Shown here: one piece after another, positions 1-10,780 of the stretch
How positions within the stretch are numbered: position 1 is the first letter of the stretch
Layout of the letters: every line of letters starts with the position of its first letter
DNA from: Heliocidaris tuberculata
Lineage: Eukaryota > Echinodermata > Echinoidea > Camarodonta > Echinometridae
NCBI GenBank assembly: GCA_025618425.1
Contig: CM046844.1
Span: 2,780,665-2,844,664 of the forward strand
Direction of reading: 5' to 3'
Length of the DNA stretch: 64,000 nt
Made by a program: the position numbers and the translations under genes
Notes under the pieces: model-generated
Database searches by the model: none
The model's input: only the letters and a program-made list of their open reading frames with translations
What the model was told of the DNA's origin: nothing

Positions 1-239
1 GTATAAACGAATGGGAAGTTGTAGCACATTTTGAACAGGTTGCACATAAAAACTGTATGATACTACATTAAAAAAAAAAATATATCTCGGCATAGTGAAG
101 GTGTTGCCAAATAGTGAACTGGGAGCCAAGGCTGTTGAAGGCCCTGCAGACACCCCTGAAGTTTGGAGTGATAATAGACCCCCAAAAAATAAAAAGATTT
201 TAAAAAAATGTATTGACTTTTTGTTTATTATTCTTTTGT
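1..239. other. AT-rich sequence with no recognised feature
   Basis: No splice-bounded open frame or repeat arm was recognised. There are short poly-A runs only. Confidence 0.4.
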
Positions 240-1250
240 TTTTGTTTTAGTTTTTCATGTTGGGGAATATTTTAGTTAACAATTACCTTCAAAATATGTA
301 GACCCCTTTTCCTTTGTCAGAGAATTTTGGAATGAAAGGACTTCCCCATTTTTTTTTTTTCCTTTTTGATCTTTTGTTGTATATATATCAGTTTAGCCTT
401 CTCGTTATTGCCATAATCTAAAAAAAAATTATCATATGGGAAATAGCTTAATAGTTTATAATTCTAGAAAGTCCATAAAGTGATGAATGTTAATCGTTGG
501 CAAAATCGTAAACAATGAACGGCAGTTGAGGGAAAAAAGCTTTCCGGAAGACATTCATTAAAACGTTAGGTGCGGTGATTGATTCAGTAGCTTCTACTCG
601 TCAAAACAAAATTTCCTGAAAAAGAACCCCAAATTTCCTGGATTTTGAAAGAATTTTCTGAAATTATCAAAAAGCCTGTTTACGTGCTATTTTTTTTTTT
701 TTTTTTTTATTCCAGGAATCAAATGCGGCCACACCTGAATATCAACCTTTTCCTCAAAAAAATTTGTGAGCGTGCGAAGCAAAAATTATTCTCATTTCAG
801 AGAAAATGGGGAAAAATATCAATTTCTACATTTTAAAAATATATAATAAAAATAGAAAAGTATCACTATTATAAAAAAAATAGGAAATTTCCTGAAATTT
901 CTTGATTTCTTTTTTATTTTCCTTATTATTACTTGAAAAATACCAAAAATTCCTGAATTTCGGGGAAAATTCCTTCAAAGTGCAAACATTGGATTGATGA
1001 TTAAAGCAGAACGCAAACGTTCAGTTTCAAATGGAAAGCGTTGCATTCATATATCATTCGCATTATCAAGCTAAACTCACAGAGCTATAAGACACGATTT
1101 GCACAAAAAAAAGGGGGGAGGGGGGCTTTATTATTGCAAAAAAAGATAATCGTAGCTAATACCAATACAACAATGAATAGTTGTATATTATCATGATAAA
1201 GCATTTTCATGATATTGGTAGGAACTAATATATAATATTTTTCTACAACT
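240..1250 (+). repeat. Dispersed repeat, inverted copy of 18595-19075, with an internal insertion
   Basis: Bases about 240-578 and 1120-1250 match the reverse complement of 18595-19075 at many points. Examples are the shared runs around AATCGTTGGCAAAATCGTA (about 492) and ATAGTTGTATATTATCAT (about 1178). The segment between about 579 and 1120 has no counterpart in the other copy. It is rich in TTCCTGAAATTT-type motifs and reads as a roughly 0.54-kb insertion. No coding sequence was recognised here. Confidence 0.6.
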
Positions 1251-1469
1251 TACGCTATTCTAGATTTGTATTCATTTCAATTCACCGCCATCCAGGTTAC
1301 CTTGAATTACTCAAAATTTTAAAATTATAAAAAGATATCCGAATTCTTCGTGCTCCTATATAAACGCTTCTTTCTCCTGTTCCAAGTAATAGCTCCAGTA
1401 GGGTTATACACCATCGCACATGTACTGATTCTGTTAAGATAATATGCTATTATGGGGTATTAGTACGTA

Positions 1470-1710
1470 TAATTTCGAACCCATGAACATAGTATGTGCA
1501 TTTAACAGAGTCATTTCCATATTACTGGAGGGGGGGGGGGAGATAATAAATTTTTCGAAGTCAAAGTAAAGTAGATAAGTAGAAATGAAGTCAGCTTACC
1601 TTGTGCATCGATGAGCGAGGGCCCCGTGACTAGAAGAAGAAATACTAATTGGCAAAGGCAATTACGAACCTCATGGAGCGATTTTCGAACGTGATTATCC
1701 ATACTACCGA
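1470..1710 (-). repeat. Left arm of an exon-bearing inverted duplication
   Basis: This segment is similar in reverse complement to 3390-3650. The similarity covers the exon, its splice donor, the start of the intron, a poly-C/G run and the motif CATACTATGTTCAT beyond it. Outside these limits the copies diverge. Confidence 0.7.
1600..1702 (-). CDS. Signal-peptide first exon, secreted protein of unknown family (left copy)
   Basis: The reading frame starts at ATG 1702 in the context GGTAGTATGG and runs 34 codons plus one base to a consensus donor, AAG|GTAAGC, with GT at 1599-1598 (phase 1). The peptide begins MDNHVRKSLHEVRNCLCQ, has a hydrophobic LVFLLLV core and ends TGPSLIDAQ, as expected for a cleavable signal peptide with cleavage near DA|Q. 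A signal peptide followed by a phase-1 intron is typical of genes for modular extracellular proteins. The frame stays open upstream of the ATG, so the start is inferred from conservation with the second copy. Downstream exons were not found; they should lie to the left. A poly-G run interrupts the intron at about 1530. The other copy, at 3399-3516, points the opposite way. The mature protein is unknown. Confidence 0.55.
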
Positions 1711-1809
1711 TACATATAGATAATATAGACGGAAAATATCGGGAAATTCTCCAGAAAAAAAAATGTATTCGCTGACAGCACCGATAAAGAGAAGAAAGCA
1801 AAATGCAAA

Positions 1810-2310
1810 TTGATTCAGTATAAGACTTCAACACAATACTTTTCTTCTGAAAATTTGTATGCCGCTTTGAATTCATCAGCAGAAGGCTCAGAAGTGAGTC
1901 TCGATATTGATAAATCACTTCTTGATTCCGACTATAAGTACTGTCGCATAACATATTTCGTCACGACGTCATATTGTGGGGAGGATGTTTGGGGACAAAA
2001 AATGGGTTAATCTGAATAGATTTAAAATAGGTTACAAATGCGGTTGTCATGACTTTGTTTCATGAGTAGATAAATAACCAAGGACTGAATGTTGACAGTC
2101 CTGACAGCTTCGTGTTCCATGATTGACAGATCATAATTGGTTTGACTGTACCGCAAAACATATTTGTGGCAGGTATTCAAATAGTAGAATTCAGTTTATA
2201 TTTGCTTAACTTAGTTTATGAAGAAGCAGCAATTAGTGTTAACCTATTTATTCCGCATGAATTACTGTAATTCTGTAACAAAAACTTAAATGACATGAAC
2301 CATGTGAACT
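1810..2310. other. Spacer between the two divergent signal-peptide exons
   Basis: Low-complexity AT-rich sequence. If both exons are real, this spacer and the rest up to 3390 would hold the divergent promoters, but no TATA box or initiator stands out. Confidence 0.3.
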
Positions 2311-2312
2311 CA

Positions 2313-2490
2313 TTGGCCCGTATTCTGAACTCCGGTTTAACTTAAACTCCAGTCTAAGTTAAACCAGAGTTTAACTATAAACCCGACTTAGACTGCATGT
2401 CGGGTTTAACTCCATTTCTGTTTCCGAAAGTCCGGTTTAGTTAAACTAGAGTCTAGTCTAAGTTGAACTGTGGTTTAGTTGCCAAGGAGA
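2313..2490. mobile_element. MITE-like fragment with GGTTTAACTTAAAC-type motifs
   Basis: The block starts GCCCGTATTCTGAACTCCGG and then carries repeated self-complementary TTTAACTTAAAC/GTTTAACT motifs. The matching right terminal repeat is not seen, so this is probably a broken copy. It resembles the GGCCCGAAT...GGTTTAAACC element at 58629-58834 only in style. Confidence 0.4.
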
Positions 2491-2755
2491 TGTAGTCTGC
2501 TGCTACTGCACAAGCTCAGTAGAGCTCAATTTATCTTCAAGAAGGCTGAAATTTGATTATTCCTTTAATTTTTAAGATGTTTAATCAAGAATGTCATGAA
2601 ATACTCTATAGACAAATTAAAGGCATACCATTTGGCACTTCATTTGTCATGATTACTGGCATGACTGGAGTTTTCTGGATCGTAAATGAACGACTGTTTA
2701 AGATTAGGTTGGTCGGTTTATCCTGCGTTATTGCATGAATACTAGGGATACCTAG

Positions 2756-3040
2756 TCCCCCCCCCCCCCCCGAGCGACTTTTTAAGAGCTGGCGAAAAAA
2801 AAAAAAAAAAAAAACATGGTAGACTCTAGATCTAAAAGTTAGATCTATCTAGGCCTGCAACAGGCCGTCGGAGCCGCTACGGTAGGTACGGTATCGACCG
2901 TACCACTTTTCAGAAGAAAAAAAAATGGTGAAGGAGAAGAAAAGAGAAGAGAAAAGGAGAGAGAGAGAGAGAGGGAGAGGGGAGAAGAAAAGAGAAGAGA
3001 AAAGAAGAGAGAAGGTGGGAGGGTTGATCGTAGGCTTATC
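2756..3040. repeat. Poly-C/poly-A repeat and purine-rich GA tract
   Basis: A C-run at 2757-2771 is followed by a GAGCGACTTTTTAAGAGCTGGCGA motif related to those at 10.9-11.8 kb, a poly-A run, and a GA-rich purine tract at about 2916-3020. Frames through it encode only simple repeats. Confidence 0.6.
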
Positions 3041-3398
3041 ACTATCTTAATGGAAGAAGACGAACATCGAAGTGACTTTGCCTTTTTCCATTATTATGAA
3101 ACGCATTATCACATAAACAGAAGAACAGCATAATATATGCCAGATTCTGATCAGTTACTTACCTGTGAGTATTGTTAATAAAACATCTGTAAATGTATGC
3201 TTAAACATTATGTAACATTTTCGACCAGGGACGTCGTAGAACATTTTGAATGGGGGGGGGGGGGGGGGTGACACCCAAATAAAAAAAAAATAAAAAAATG
3301 ATACAAGACAGAATTAAAAGTCCACGAAAAATTGCTGCTGTTAATTTAAAGTTCAGCGTGAAGTAGTGACTCATGTCATAAACATCACTATCGGTAGT

Positions 3399-3516
3399 AT
3401 GGATAATCATGTTCCAAAATCGCTAAATGAGTTTCGTCATTGCTTTTGCCGATTATTATTACTTCTTCTAGTCACGGTGCCTTCGCTCATCGATGCAGAA
3501 ACTAGCCCCGCAGAAG
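3399..3516 (+). CDS. Signal-peptide first exon, secreted protein of unknown family (right copy)
   Basis: ATG at 3399 in the context GGTAGTATGG opens 39 codons plus one base, ending at the donor AAG|GTGAGC with GT at 3517-3518 (phase 1). The peptide begins MDNHVPKSLNEFRHCFCR, has an eight-residue Leu/Val core and continues TVPSLIDAETSPAE. It has the layout of the left copy plus a five-residue extension before the splice site. Against the left copy, I count about ten amino-acid-changing and three silent codon differences over the shared 34 codons. Hydrophobicity and both cysteines are kept. The intron start is also similar and runs into a C-run at about 3573. No second exon in matching phase was found before the repeats at 3.7 kb. 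The product is unknown; a fast-evolving secreted protein is the simplest reading. Confidence 0.55.
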
Positions 3517-3699
3517 GTGAGCTGATTTCATCTCTACTTATTTATTTTACTAAGACATCAAGGAGTTCATTACCCCCCCCCCCCCCCCCAAGCAATGTGG
3601 TAATGACTTCGTTAAAATATGCATACTATGTTCATATAGGCCAGGAGCCTGTCCCGAAATAGTCACCCCATTTTACCCATAAGATTTGACCCCGCAAAG

Positions 3700-4095
3700 T
3701 TACTTAGACCATCTAAGTCATTGACAAAAATGTTGTCAGCCTGACCGTAGCCGCCGGGTTAAGCCCCCAGAGCCCCCAAAAGGGACCCCAAAGTCGCGTC
3801 GATTTCACCCCATCTCACCCATGCACCAAACTTTGTCAGTAGGAAGTAGTATAACTGGACATTACAAAACACAAAAAACTGACAAAAATTTCCGTCGGGA
3901 TGGGGTGTCAGACGGCCCCTAAAAATTGGGGTAAAATTTTCTCCTTAAAGCCCAGAGACCAAATGTTGTCAGAAGGAAGAGCTATGGATGTACATTCCAA
4001 AAATATAAAAACTGACAAAATTGTCCATCGGGAAGGGGGGTGTCAGACCCCCTGAAATGAAAACCCCAAAGTGCCCTTTGACAACGCTTTGGCCC
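3700..4095. repeat. Tandem repeat of about 132 bp, roughly 2.5 copies
   Basis: The motif AAACTGACAAAAATTTCCGT at about 3872 recurs as AAACTGACAAAATTGTCCAT at about 4010. Each is preceded by ACCAAA.TTTGTCAG and followed by GGGGTGTCAGAC. A third, weaker copy starts near 3708. Confidence 0.6.
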
Positions 4096-4479
4096 CCAAA
4101 ATGCTCTGTATGGAAAGAAAAACCATTTTCTTACCTTCTGACTATGATCATTCAAAAGCGTTTCATTCAATTCACCTTAGATTTTCATAACATAATTTTG
4201 AGTATAATAATCTTCTTCAGGTGCGATTTGGTGTTAATTGGTCTTCTGGTTAATAAGTTATTAAATTGTGAAAAATGTATTGCTTTCTTTCTCAAAAGTA
4301 GCCAAAGAATATTGTCAGGATTATGTAAACACACCCATTGTCCATCTTCACCTGTTTGACGAAGCATAATAGAAGAGCTTTTCAGGTATCTGTGGTATGT
4401 GACTGCCAGGCTGAAATGTACCATTCATGTGTTAATTGCACAGATACCAAGCAAGCTTCTCTATTATGCCTTGTCAGAT

Positions 4480-4825
4480 GTACAATGGCTGTATTTCCCT
4501 CGTCTTCGACTCGGGCAATACAATTCTAGTTCAGGCAATAAATGTTGTATCCCCCTCAAGGCCAGTCCATATTATATTATTATTACCTATACAGGGCATT
4601 TTAGCTGCAAAATAAAAAGCCGTATTTTGCCATGCTACTCCGAATCCGTAACAGGAGCTTTCAATATTTGCCATATTATCCTCTTACGGGTTTTCCCCCA
4701 ATAGACCAATGTACTAAAAAAGAGGGCAACATTTATATTATTGACTGGCCTTGAGGGGGATACGACATATATTACCCGAACTAGATTCATATAACCCGAG
4801 TCAAAGACGAGGGTGATATGGATCT
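4480..4825. mobile_element. Foldback MITE with CCCTCGTCTTCGACTCGGG motif
   Basis: The left side reads CCCTCGTCTTCGACTCGGG, then CCCCCTCAAGGCCAGTC. The right side carries both in reverse complement (ACTGGCCTTGAGGGGG at about 4743, CGAGTCAAAGACGAGGG at about 4797). A related copy lies at 18415-18595. Confidence 0.6.
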
Positions 4826-4919
4826 AGTGAGGGCGATATATGTCGTAACCAAAGAGATTCGATCATACCAGTATGCCCTCCTAAGGAGGGCTAGAGACTC
4901 AACTAAAAATGTGACCTTT

Positions 4920-5328
4920 GACACACCATAGGCTTTGTATTGGATGCATTGTGGGAGCTTTGTCCAATTTGAACAGTGATCTAGGAGGGCAATTTGAATA
5001 AATGTTTATTCATGAGGAATGACGTCAAAACTCATCAAATACTGTTCGATGATTGGTTAGTGGCTTGTATTAACATAATGTTTTATGTATAAATCATACA
5101 TAAATTATTTTTTTCATTCCCACAATTCCCTACGATTTGGACACGAAATAGGGAAAATAGCGGCCGAACGGGTGGTGCTACTTTTGTGCCATTTCAACAC
5201 AAATCTAAAAACGTTTTGTTTTTTAAAAAGTTTTGTTTAAGAAGGAGTTTGTCTAGTAAATCTCACGAAAGCAGAAAATCCTACAGGGAACATTCATATC
5301 GAAGTGAGGCCGTATGATGCCTTGAAAT
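4920..5328 (+). promoter_or_regulatory. Possible promoter and 5' untranslated exon of the 6.2-8.8 kb gene
   Basis: A mixed-composition stretch without repeats ends in a good donor, GAAAT|GTAAGTAAAT, with GT at 5329-5330. ATG codons close to the donor are followed at once by stops, so this would be non-coding. It is placed upstream of the exon at 6195 on the same strand. No TATA box was identified. Confidence 0.25.
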
Positions 5329-6194
5329 GTAAGTAAATATCAATTTTGTTTATCGTTCCTCTTAATGATTGGGATGTGTTCGTCGTGGCAGCGAGTGAGT
5401 TCACTGTACAAAACGCATTAACCCACATCCCACCCATTCCCCTCTCTCTTGCATGACAAAAGAAAGTTATTAACTTTGATTGAACTATAAAGCAGTCCTT
5501 TTGAATAGGGTACTGGTAATATTTTTCGAAAAGATCAGAAATTTTCCGTAGATTTGTATATTATGATAGTGCTCAAACCTCGCATGACTTTATTACCAAC
5601 AATCTACGGTAGATGTGGACCTGTTCAAGATTGATCATAATACTGAATGCACAAGATCCTCACTCTGGGCCGCGCGGGTAAGATCTTGCCCAGCGGTCTG
5701 TTAGTTTTGGGTTCGCCGATCCTGGCCGGCTACTGCGCTTTGCCTACAAGAGAAAAATGTTGCAGGTTCCCTGGCTAGGGCTATATAGGCCTAACGTTGG
5801 ACCTTCGCTTTGAGCTTTGACTTTTGTTTAGGTAGGGTCCAGAAAGATCTACATAGAATTTGAATGGCAATGTCTTCCGTTCTCGACCCATATTAAAATG
5901 TTCTTTAGACTTCAGTTTCTATAACCTAAGGCTGCTACAAAGAGTAGACAAGAGTGATCCCAATTTGATCATTGGCTTGGGCTTGGCTGAAAGTGAAATA
6001 GATCTAGGTGACACGTCTAGAATCTACACCTCTTTTGTGTCGTGATAACCATTGACGAGTCACCACTGGCACTAGAGGCTAGACAGTAGATCTGAGACTT
6101 AGATTATGAATCTATGATATCTGATAATCTAAACAGTAGATCTATGCTTTTATTACAAGCATGATCCTAAATTTTTGTTCTATTTTGATTGCAG

Positions 6195-8797
6195 AGCTAT
6201 CATTGACATTGATAAATGGACCAAAGTAGTGGAACACAGTCACAGGGGGATCAGGACCAGGGCTAGATCATCCAATATCGTGATAGACCCTACCTCACTC
6301 ACTGCCGGAAACCCAAGTTGAACTGGCAAGGTAATTTTTTTTTTTTTTTTTTTGTTGTTGAAAATGTAGACCTCTAAGTGTAAATTTCAATATGGCCATA
6401 GCTTAGACGTAGTTCTACTAGTAGTACTAGTAGACCTAGCTCTGTAAGATTATGATATAGGGCCTAGTATTTAAACTCAATAGGCGTGTACGTGTCTTCT
6501 GTAGACCCCTAATCTGCACAGTCAAAATCGAATTCTGAAGTGCAGTAAATCATTTTGATTGTACCTGCTGACTGATTTAACTATTTCGAAGTTTACTAGA
6601 GGTCTTGGTCTTGGATCAAATTTGTAATGGAAAATATTTACTTCTGTTAAAAGATTTAAGCCTAGATTTACATTTCTATCATTTGAAGAAGAAGAAAAAC
6701 AATTTGTAACATAAAAGTAGAGATGTACCCATTTTTTCCTTCTTTAAAATCCAATCTACAGTCTACAAGAAGTTTAATTTTTCTTTTCTTTTTGTTTTCA
6801 TTATGCAAGGTTGTCCAAGGAAGCTCATCAGCTACAAAGCTTGTTGAATGTGTAGTAATGCCTTGGAGTCATAAAGGATCAAAGTATTCTTCATCTTTAT
6901 TATTATTTCAAGTTTGATTTTTTTTTTTTTAAAGAGATATTTATTGCTATTTTACATAATGGCAAATAATGAAATATTCTCAATCTCCTAGAAATGCATA
7001 TATTTCAGAGCTGGACATTGAACTATTGAATGTCAAAATATGGGTCAATTGGAAAGAGCTATTTAAAGGGGAAACGGGCAGATTTGTAAAGTTGGGTGTG
7101 TGTCTGACTTTGGGGGGGGGGGGTTGTATCAATGCTATTGAATGGCCCTTATTGCAATCACCCCAAAATTTGTAATTTTTTAAATACTTTGAATACTTTA
7201 ACTACCACTGATGTCCCTTTTGTAGGTCTATATGTCCATGTTAATGTGTATGTAATTAAAAAACTTGCCCATATGAAACATGATTATGAGAAAGTCATTA
7301 CTCTTGCATGTATTTTATTGTTTTATGGATTTCTTATGTATTCTGTTGTTCTTCATTTTTTCATAAATTTTATCATACGATTAATTTTATATGATACTAT
7401 CATATAGATCAATATTTTGGTCTAAAATACAGGGCAATCAATTTAAATTATTGTCCCACCTAAATTACAATAAAAAAAACCTTTTAAGTTATGCACATTC
7501 AATTATCCCATCACGTAAGGCTAATGCAGTTTTAAATTCTAAATATAACCAATAAATTTGTAAATTCAAATAATTTTCCTTTTAATTCCAAAGTATTTAG
7601 AAAAAGATTTTGAAAAATGTTGCATGACTATATATTATGATAAAAAATGATTTTGGTTAATCAGCTTTAATGCACCTTGTGTTTATAAATTCAAGCATAA
7701 GTAGTGCATTCAGGTTTAATCATGATATTCTATTTGATCTTTAACCTTGAAGTGATAATCAGATTCATCGGCTCCTTGGAGCTATCCTGAGATAGCTAAG
7801 ATTCTATTTCTTTAAACACTAGAATCTGTAATTCGTTCACTTTTTTTCATCTGTGCAATAATTATGTGCAATTAATCTGGGGTATGTTTATATGCAGACG
7901 AATCAGGCGCTTGGGAGTTTTAGCCCGCCCCCCCCCCCCCATTTTTGTTTTTTCAAAACTACCAATATTTGGACAAACATGACCTTATATCATATTGGGC
8001 AGTAAGGTGATCTCTTTGTACTTTTATGTCTTGTATATTATGATGATAGTTTGAAAGGCTGTACATGGATATACATGTACATTGCAATCCACCTATATCG
8101 GATGTCACTAGAAGAATATAAAATTGCTTGCAAAAAAGAATAGAAACAAAAAACAGAAATTGGTATTGCTCCCCCTCCCCTGCCCCATGATTTGTTGTCC
8201 ATGAACTGAATGTTATTACCTGCATGTGGCATTTGAAGAGAGCATTACGTTTTACGTTGACAATTGAGTTATTTTAATAAACATCATTTCACACTGAGAT
8301 ACTTTTTCTGTTGTTTTCCCCCATAATTTTGTGAAAGATGTGGTGATGATGATGATGCAGGCACAATAATATAGTATGTGTTCTGAAGTGTGATGGTGGA
8401 TTTCTGTAATACAGCCTAATATGCAAACTTGAATTACTGGATGATAGACTGATTTTCGTAAGAAAGTGCTAGGTGTTGTGTGTGGAGTTTCTGTTGATGG
8501 ACTCATTTTACCCGTATTTAAAAAAAAAAAATCAAATTTTTTTTTTTTTTTTTTTTTTGGGGGGGGGGGGGTACAAATGGGGAGCAAATGCGCCGGCAGC
8601 CAGTGCATGGGGTACAAATGGGGTGCACATTTTCTTTTTGTAATTCAGTTTTACTTCAGATATGCCAGATCTGCAAGGCAGAAGGGAATGAATGGGTCAA
8701 TAAAGGGAAATTTGATATCGCAGGAGGGCTACAACCAATGACAACAGAAAAGAAAAGTGGGAACATGAAAAAAAAAAAAAGTGATGATTCCAATTGA
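6195..8797 (+). CDS. Possible small three-exon gene with one in-frame stop; function unknown
   Basis: Three splice-bounded segments join in one frame. Exon a, 6195-6330, has acceptor TTTTGATTGCAG and donor CAAG|GTAATTTT; its ATG is at 6216. Exon b, 7009-7085, has acceptor ATATATTTCAG and donor ATTT|GTAAAG. Exon c, 8660-8797, has acceptor TTTTACTTCAG and ends at TGA 8795-8797. Phases fit (1, then 0). The product would begin MDQSSGTQSQGDQDQG, meet TAG at 6264-6266, then continue IIQYRDRPYLTHCRKPKLNW, ELDIELLNVKIWVNWKELFK and ICQICKAEGNEWVNKGKFDI, ending in a lysine-rich tail, about 109 codons in all. Exon c has no repeats and is followed by ATTAAA at about 8839. The stop could mark a pseudogene, an assembly error, a polymorphism or readthrough. 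No family was recognised. Exon b's donor is the weakest link. Confidence 0.35.
6340..6355. repeat. Poly-T run directly after the exon-a donor
   Basis: A T-run of about 18 starts next to the donor GTAA at 6331. It is a likely source of sequencing slippage near this junction. Confidence 0.6.
7100..8640. other. Intron-like AT-rich stretch with poly-G/C runs
   Basis: G/C runs lie at about 7112 and 7929, and paired poly-T/poly-G runs at about 8537-8571. No exon with good splice sites was found. It would be the second intron of the 6.2-8.8 kb gene model. Confidence 0.4.
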
Positions 8798-8875
8798 TGC
8801 AGGAGGTGGCAAGAGTTAATTCAATTGAAGTCTGAACATTAAATTTTAGGGAGACAAAAGATTAAATATAGGAAC

Positions 8876-8992
8876 CTGAGGGTGAATATTCAGTTTTCCT
8901 TTGAGGGGAAGCCATTTTGCCCTTTGTCGTCGCCAGGGCCTTCCCCTCCCATCGTGACAACATACTAGGATTATTAATCGGCCCTATAGCAT
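8876..8992 (-). CDS. Candidate internal coding exon, unknown gene
   Basis: On the minus strand a strong acceptor (TTATCCTTTTCTGCAG) precedes 117 open bases that end at the donor TCAG|GTTCCT, with GT at 8875-8874. Length and frame give a symmetric phase 1-1 exon of 39 codons reading AIGPINNPSMLSRWEGKALA, then TTKGKMASPQRKTEYSPSG. Composition is coding-like: few hydrophobic runs, many K/S/P. The opposite strand is also open (75 codons from 8917), so strand is not certain. It lies 79 bases beyond the stop of the + strand model, so the two would be convergent neighbours or one of them is wrong. No family was recognised. Confidence 0.3.
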
Positions 8993-9180
8993 CTGCAGAA
9001 AAGGATAAAGTCTGTGTATCCTTGAAAAACTTTACTTCAACAAAAAGCACTAATTTCTGTCAATTGCAACTTGTAGTTGATCTATTGTCTAAGAGTTTTC
9101 TTAACAAGTCTCGTTATGCCCAGTCTGCCTTCTGTAAGTCGTAGACTTTGAGAATGGGAGATCTTTGTGATGAGACCTCC

Positions 9181-9465
9181 ACCCCCCCCCCCTCTACTAC
9201 CTCTTCTTCTTCTTCTTCTTCTTCTTCTTCTCCTCCTTCTTCTCCTCCTCCTCCTCCTCCTCAGACTCAGACTCAGTCTTTTTTTTTCTTTTTCTTTTTC
9301 TTCTTCTTTCTCTTCTCCTCCTCCTCCTCCTTCTTCTCAGACTCGATGTTTCTTTTTCCTTTTTCTTTTTCTTTTTCTTTTTCTTCTTTTTCTTCTTCTC
9401 CTCCTCCTCCTCCTCCTTCTTTTTCTTCTTTTTCTTCTTCTTCTTCTTCTTCTTCTTCCTAAATA
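9181..9465. repeat. Long polypyrimidine tract of CTT/CCT triplets
   Basis: About 285 bases almost wholly of C and T: (TTC)n, (TCC)n and CTTTTT repeats broken by three short TCAGACTCAG-type interruptions. Frames across it give poly-Ser/Pro/Leu/Phe and are not genes. The mirror symmetry could allow triplex (H-DNA) formation. Confidence 0.9.
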
Positions 9466-9559
9466 TTCTTCTAAATCCTGTAAATCTTCCTCTTCTTCTT
9501 TATCTTAATCTACTGCTTCTCATTTGGCTGCACGGCTACAGTACGTACAAGTCTTTTAC

Positions 9560-9860
9560 AGTTCAATTTTATGTTAATTAGTTATAAAATGTCATGAATA
9601 TTCATATTTATAATTTCAATAATTTTATGCGCTGCGTGCAGGCCAAAATCTGATTTTCGCTGGTACACTGAAAAAATTTCGGCTTCATAGGCTAATACAT
9701 GAAAAGTGGGAGCAGTGTGCACTTTTGACCCGCCGGAAATGCCCCCATGGAAAGCCGGATGCCGAAGCCCCTGGTCGTAACTCTCGAAAGTAGGAGCCAG
9801 TCAATATTGTTATTGTTATCCACATCATACATCTAGAGCAAGCCTAGCGCCTACATACGT
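9560..9860. other. No recognised feature
   Basis: AT-rich sequence leading into the GC-richer block at 9.87 kb. Nothing supportable was seen. Confidence 0.3.
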
Positions 9861-9878
9861 CTTCTTACTGATAGTCAT

Positions 9879-10015
9879 TGTGACGTCACATATCCAGTCC
9901 AAAATAATGCGCAATAAATGCGTCGCATAATAATGCGCGCTTATATGCTTGTGCGCAGCTGTACTGCTTCGGTCGCGTATGACTGTAGCCAGGCCCCTAA
10001 AGCTCCGCCATCTTG
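9879..10015 (+). promoter_or_regulatory. Promoter-like block with a CRE palindrome and a YY1-type motif
   Basis: TGACGTCA at 9881-9888 is a perfect cAMP-response-element palindrome. GCCATCTTG at 10007-10015 matches the YY1 motif often found just downstream of transcription starts. The block between is CpG-richer than its surroundings (repeated TGCGC). No following exon was identified, so the strand and any target are inferred. Confidence 0.3.
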
Positions 10016-10299
10016 TCGGGGTCCATTAGAAGGCCCGATAAGCACCTTTGCATAATTCATGAGCGTAAATGCATGATTCATTTTGTAAGATGCTCCCCGA
10101 GAGTAGCATTAGTTTGTACGCGGTATGAAACACATTACGCGCATCAGCTTAGAGCATGCGCAGTAAGAAAGGTCAAATTCAGTAATATATGCATTTATGG
10201 TAATGTATTCATCGCTTCAACGTACAGATTCGGCGAATCAGCGTCGGTAATTTCTAATTGTGGCAGACGGTACTCGGTCAATGCACTTTAATTGTAATC

Positions 10300-10780
10300 G
10301 ATCTCCGAATAAAAATATATCGCTTTGCAAATTTGTAAACAAGTAAATAAAGCTAAAAATGTAACCGTACAGACCGAATCAAATCTAATCATGGATACAG
10401 ATAATGTAAAAGTAAATGTAAAGTACTTGACACGTCACCAGTGGCATAAGTCTCTTTTGTTGTTGATATACTTAATACCGTAAATATATTCATTTGATAT
10501 GCATAAAGGATAAATGATAAATAAATGAATAAATAAATGAAACATATATGTATAATGAAAAAAACAAAAACAAAAAACCCCTCTTGCAGTGTAGGATTTT
10601 TTTTCAGGGATGGTTTTCACAACAGAAAGGATGATTTTCATTTGGGGGTGAAGGAATGGGGTCCTTTAGTTAATTGAGGTTTTTCTTTAACTTTTTAGTT
10701 AGTCTTGATATAAATGATTTTTTGTTTTTAAAGTGTACGTTTGTTCTTTTTTAGAAGGGATTTTGAATTGTATTAAAAGG
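10300..10780. other. AT-rich sequence without a recognised gene
   Basis: Short AAT/AAATGAAT repeats at about 10520 and an A-run. No exon or repeat arm was identified. Confidence 0.35.

Noticed and set aside
4388..4490. Cysteine-rich frame VSVVCDCQAEMYHSCVNC after a TTTTCAG acceptor
   Set aside because: It is in phase 0 while the upstream signal-peptide exon leaves phase 1, and it has no donor before the MITE. It may still merit an RNA check.
8917..9144. 75-codon plus-strand frame opposite the 8876-8992 exon candidate
   Set aside because: No acceptor or donor. The minus strand has the better splice signals.
9148..9508. Open frames of 104-113 codons rich in Ser/Pro/Leu/Phe
   Set aside because: They are translations of the CTT/CCT polypyrimidine tract, with no non-repetitive protein sequence.
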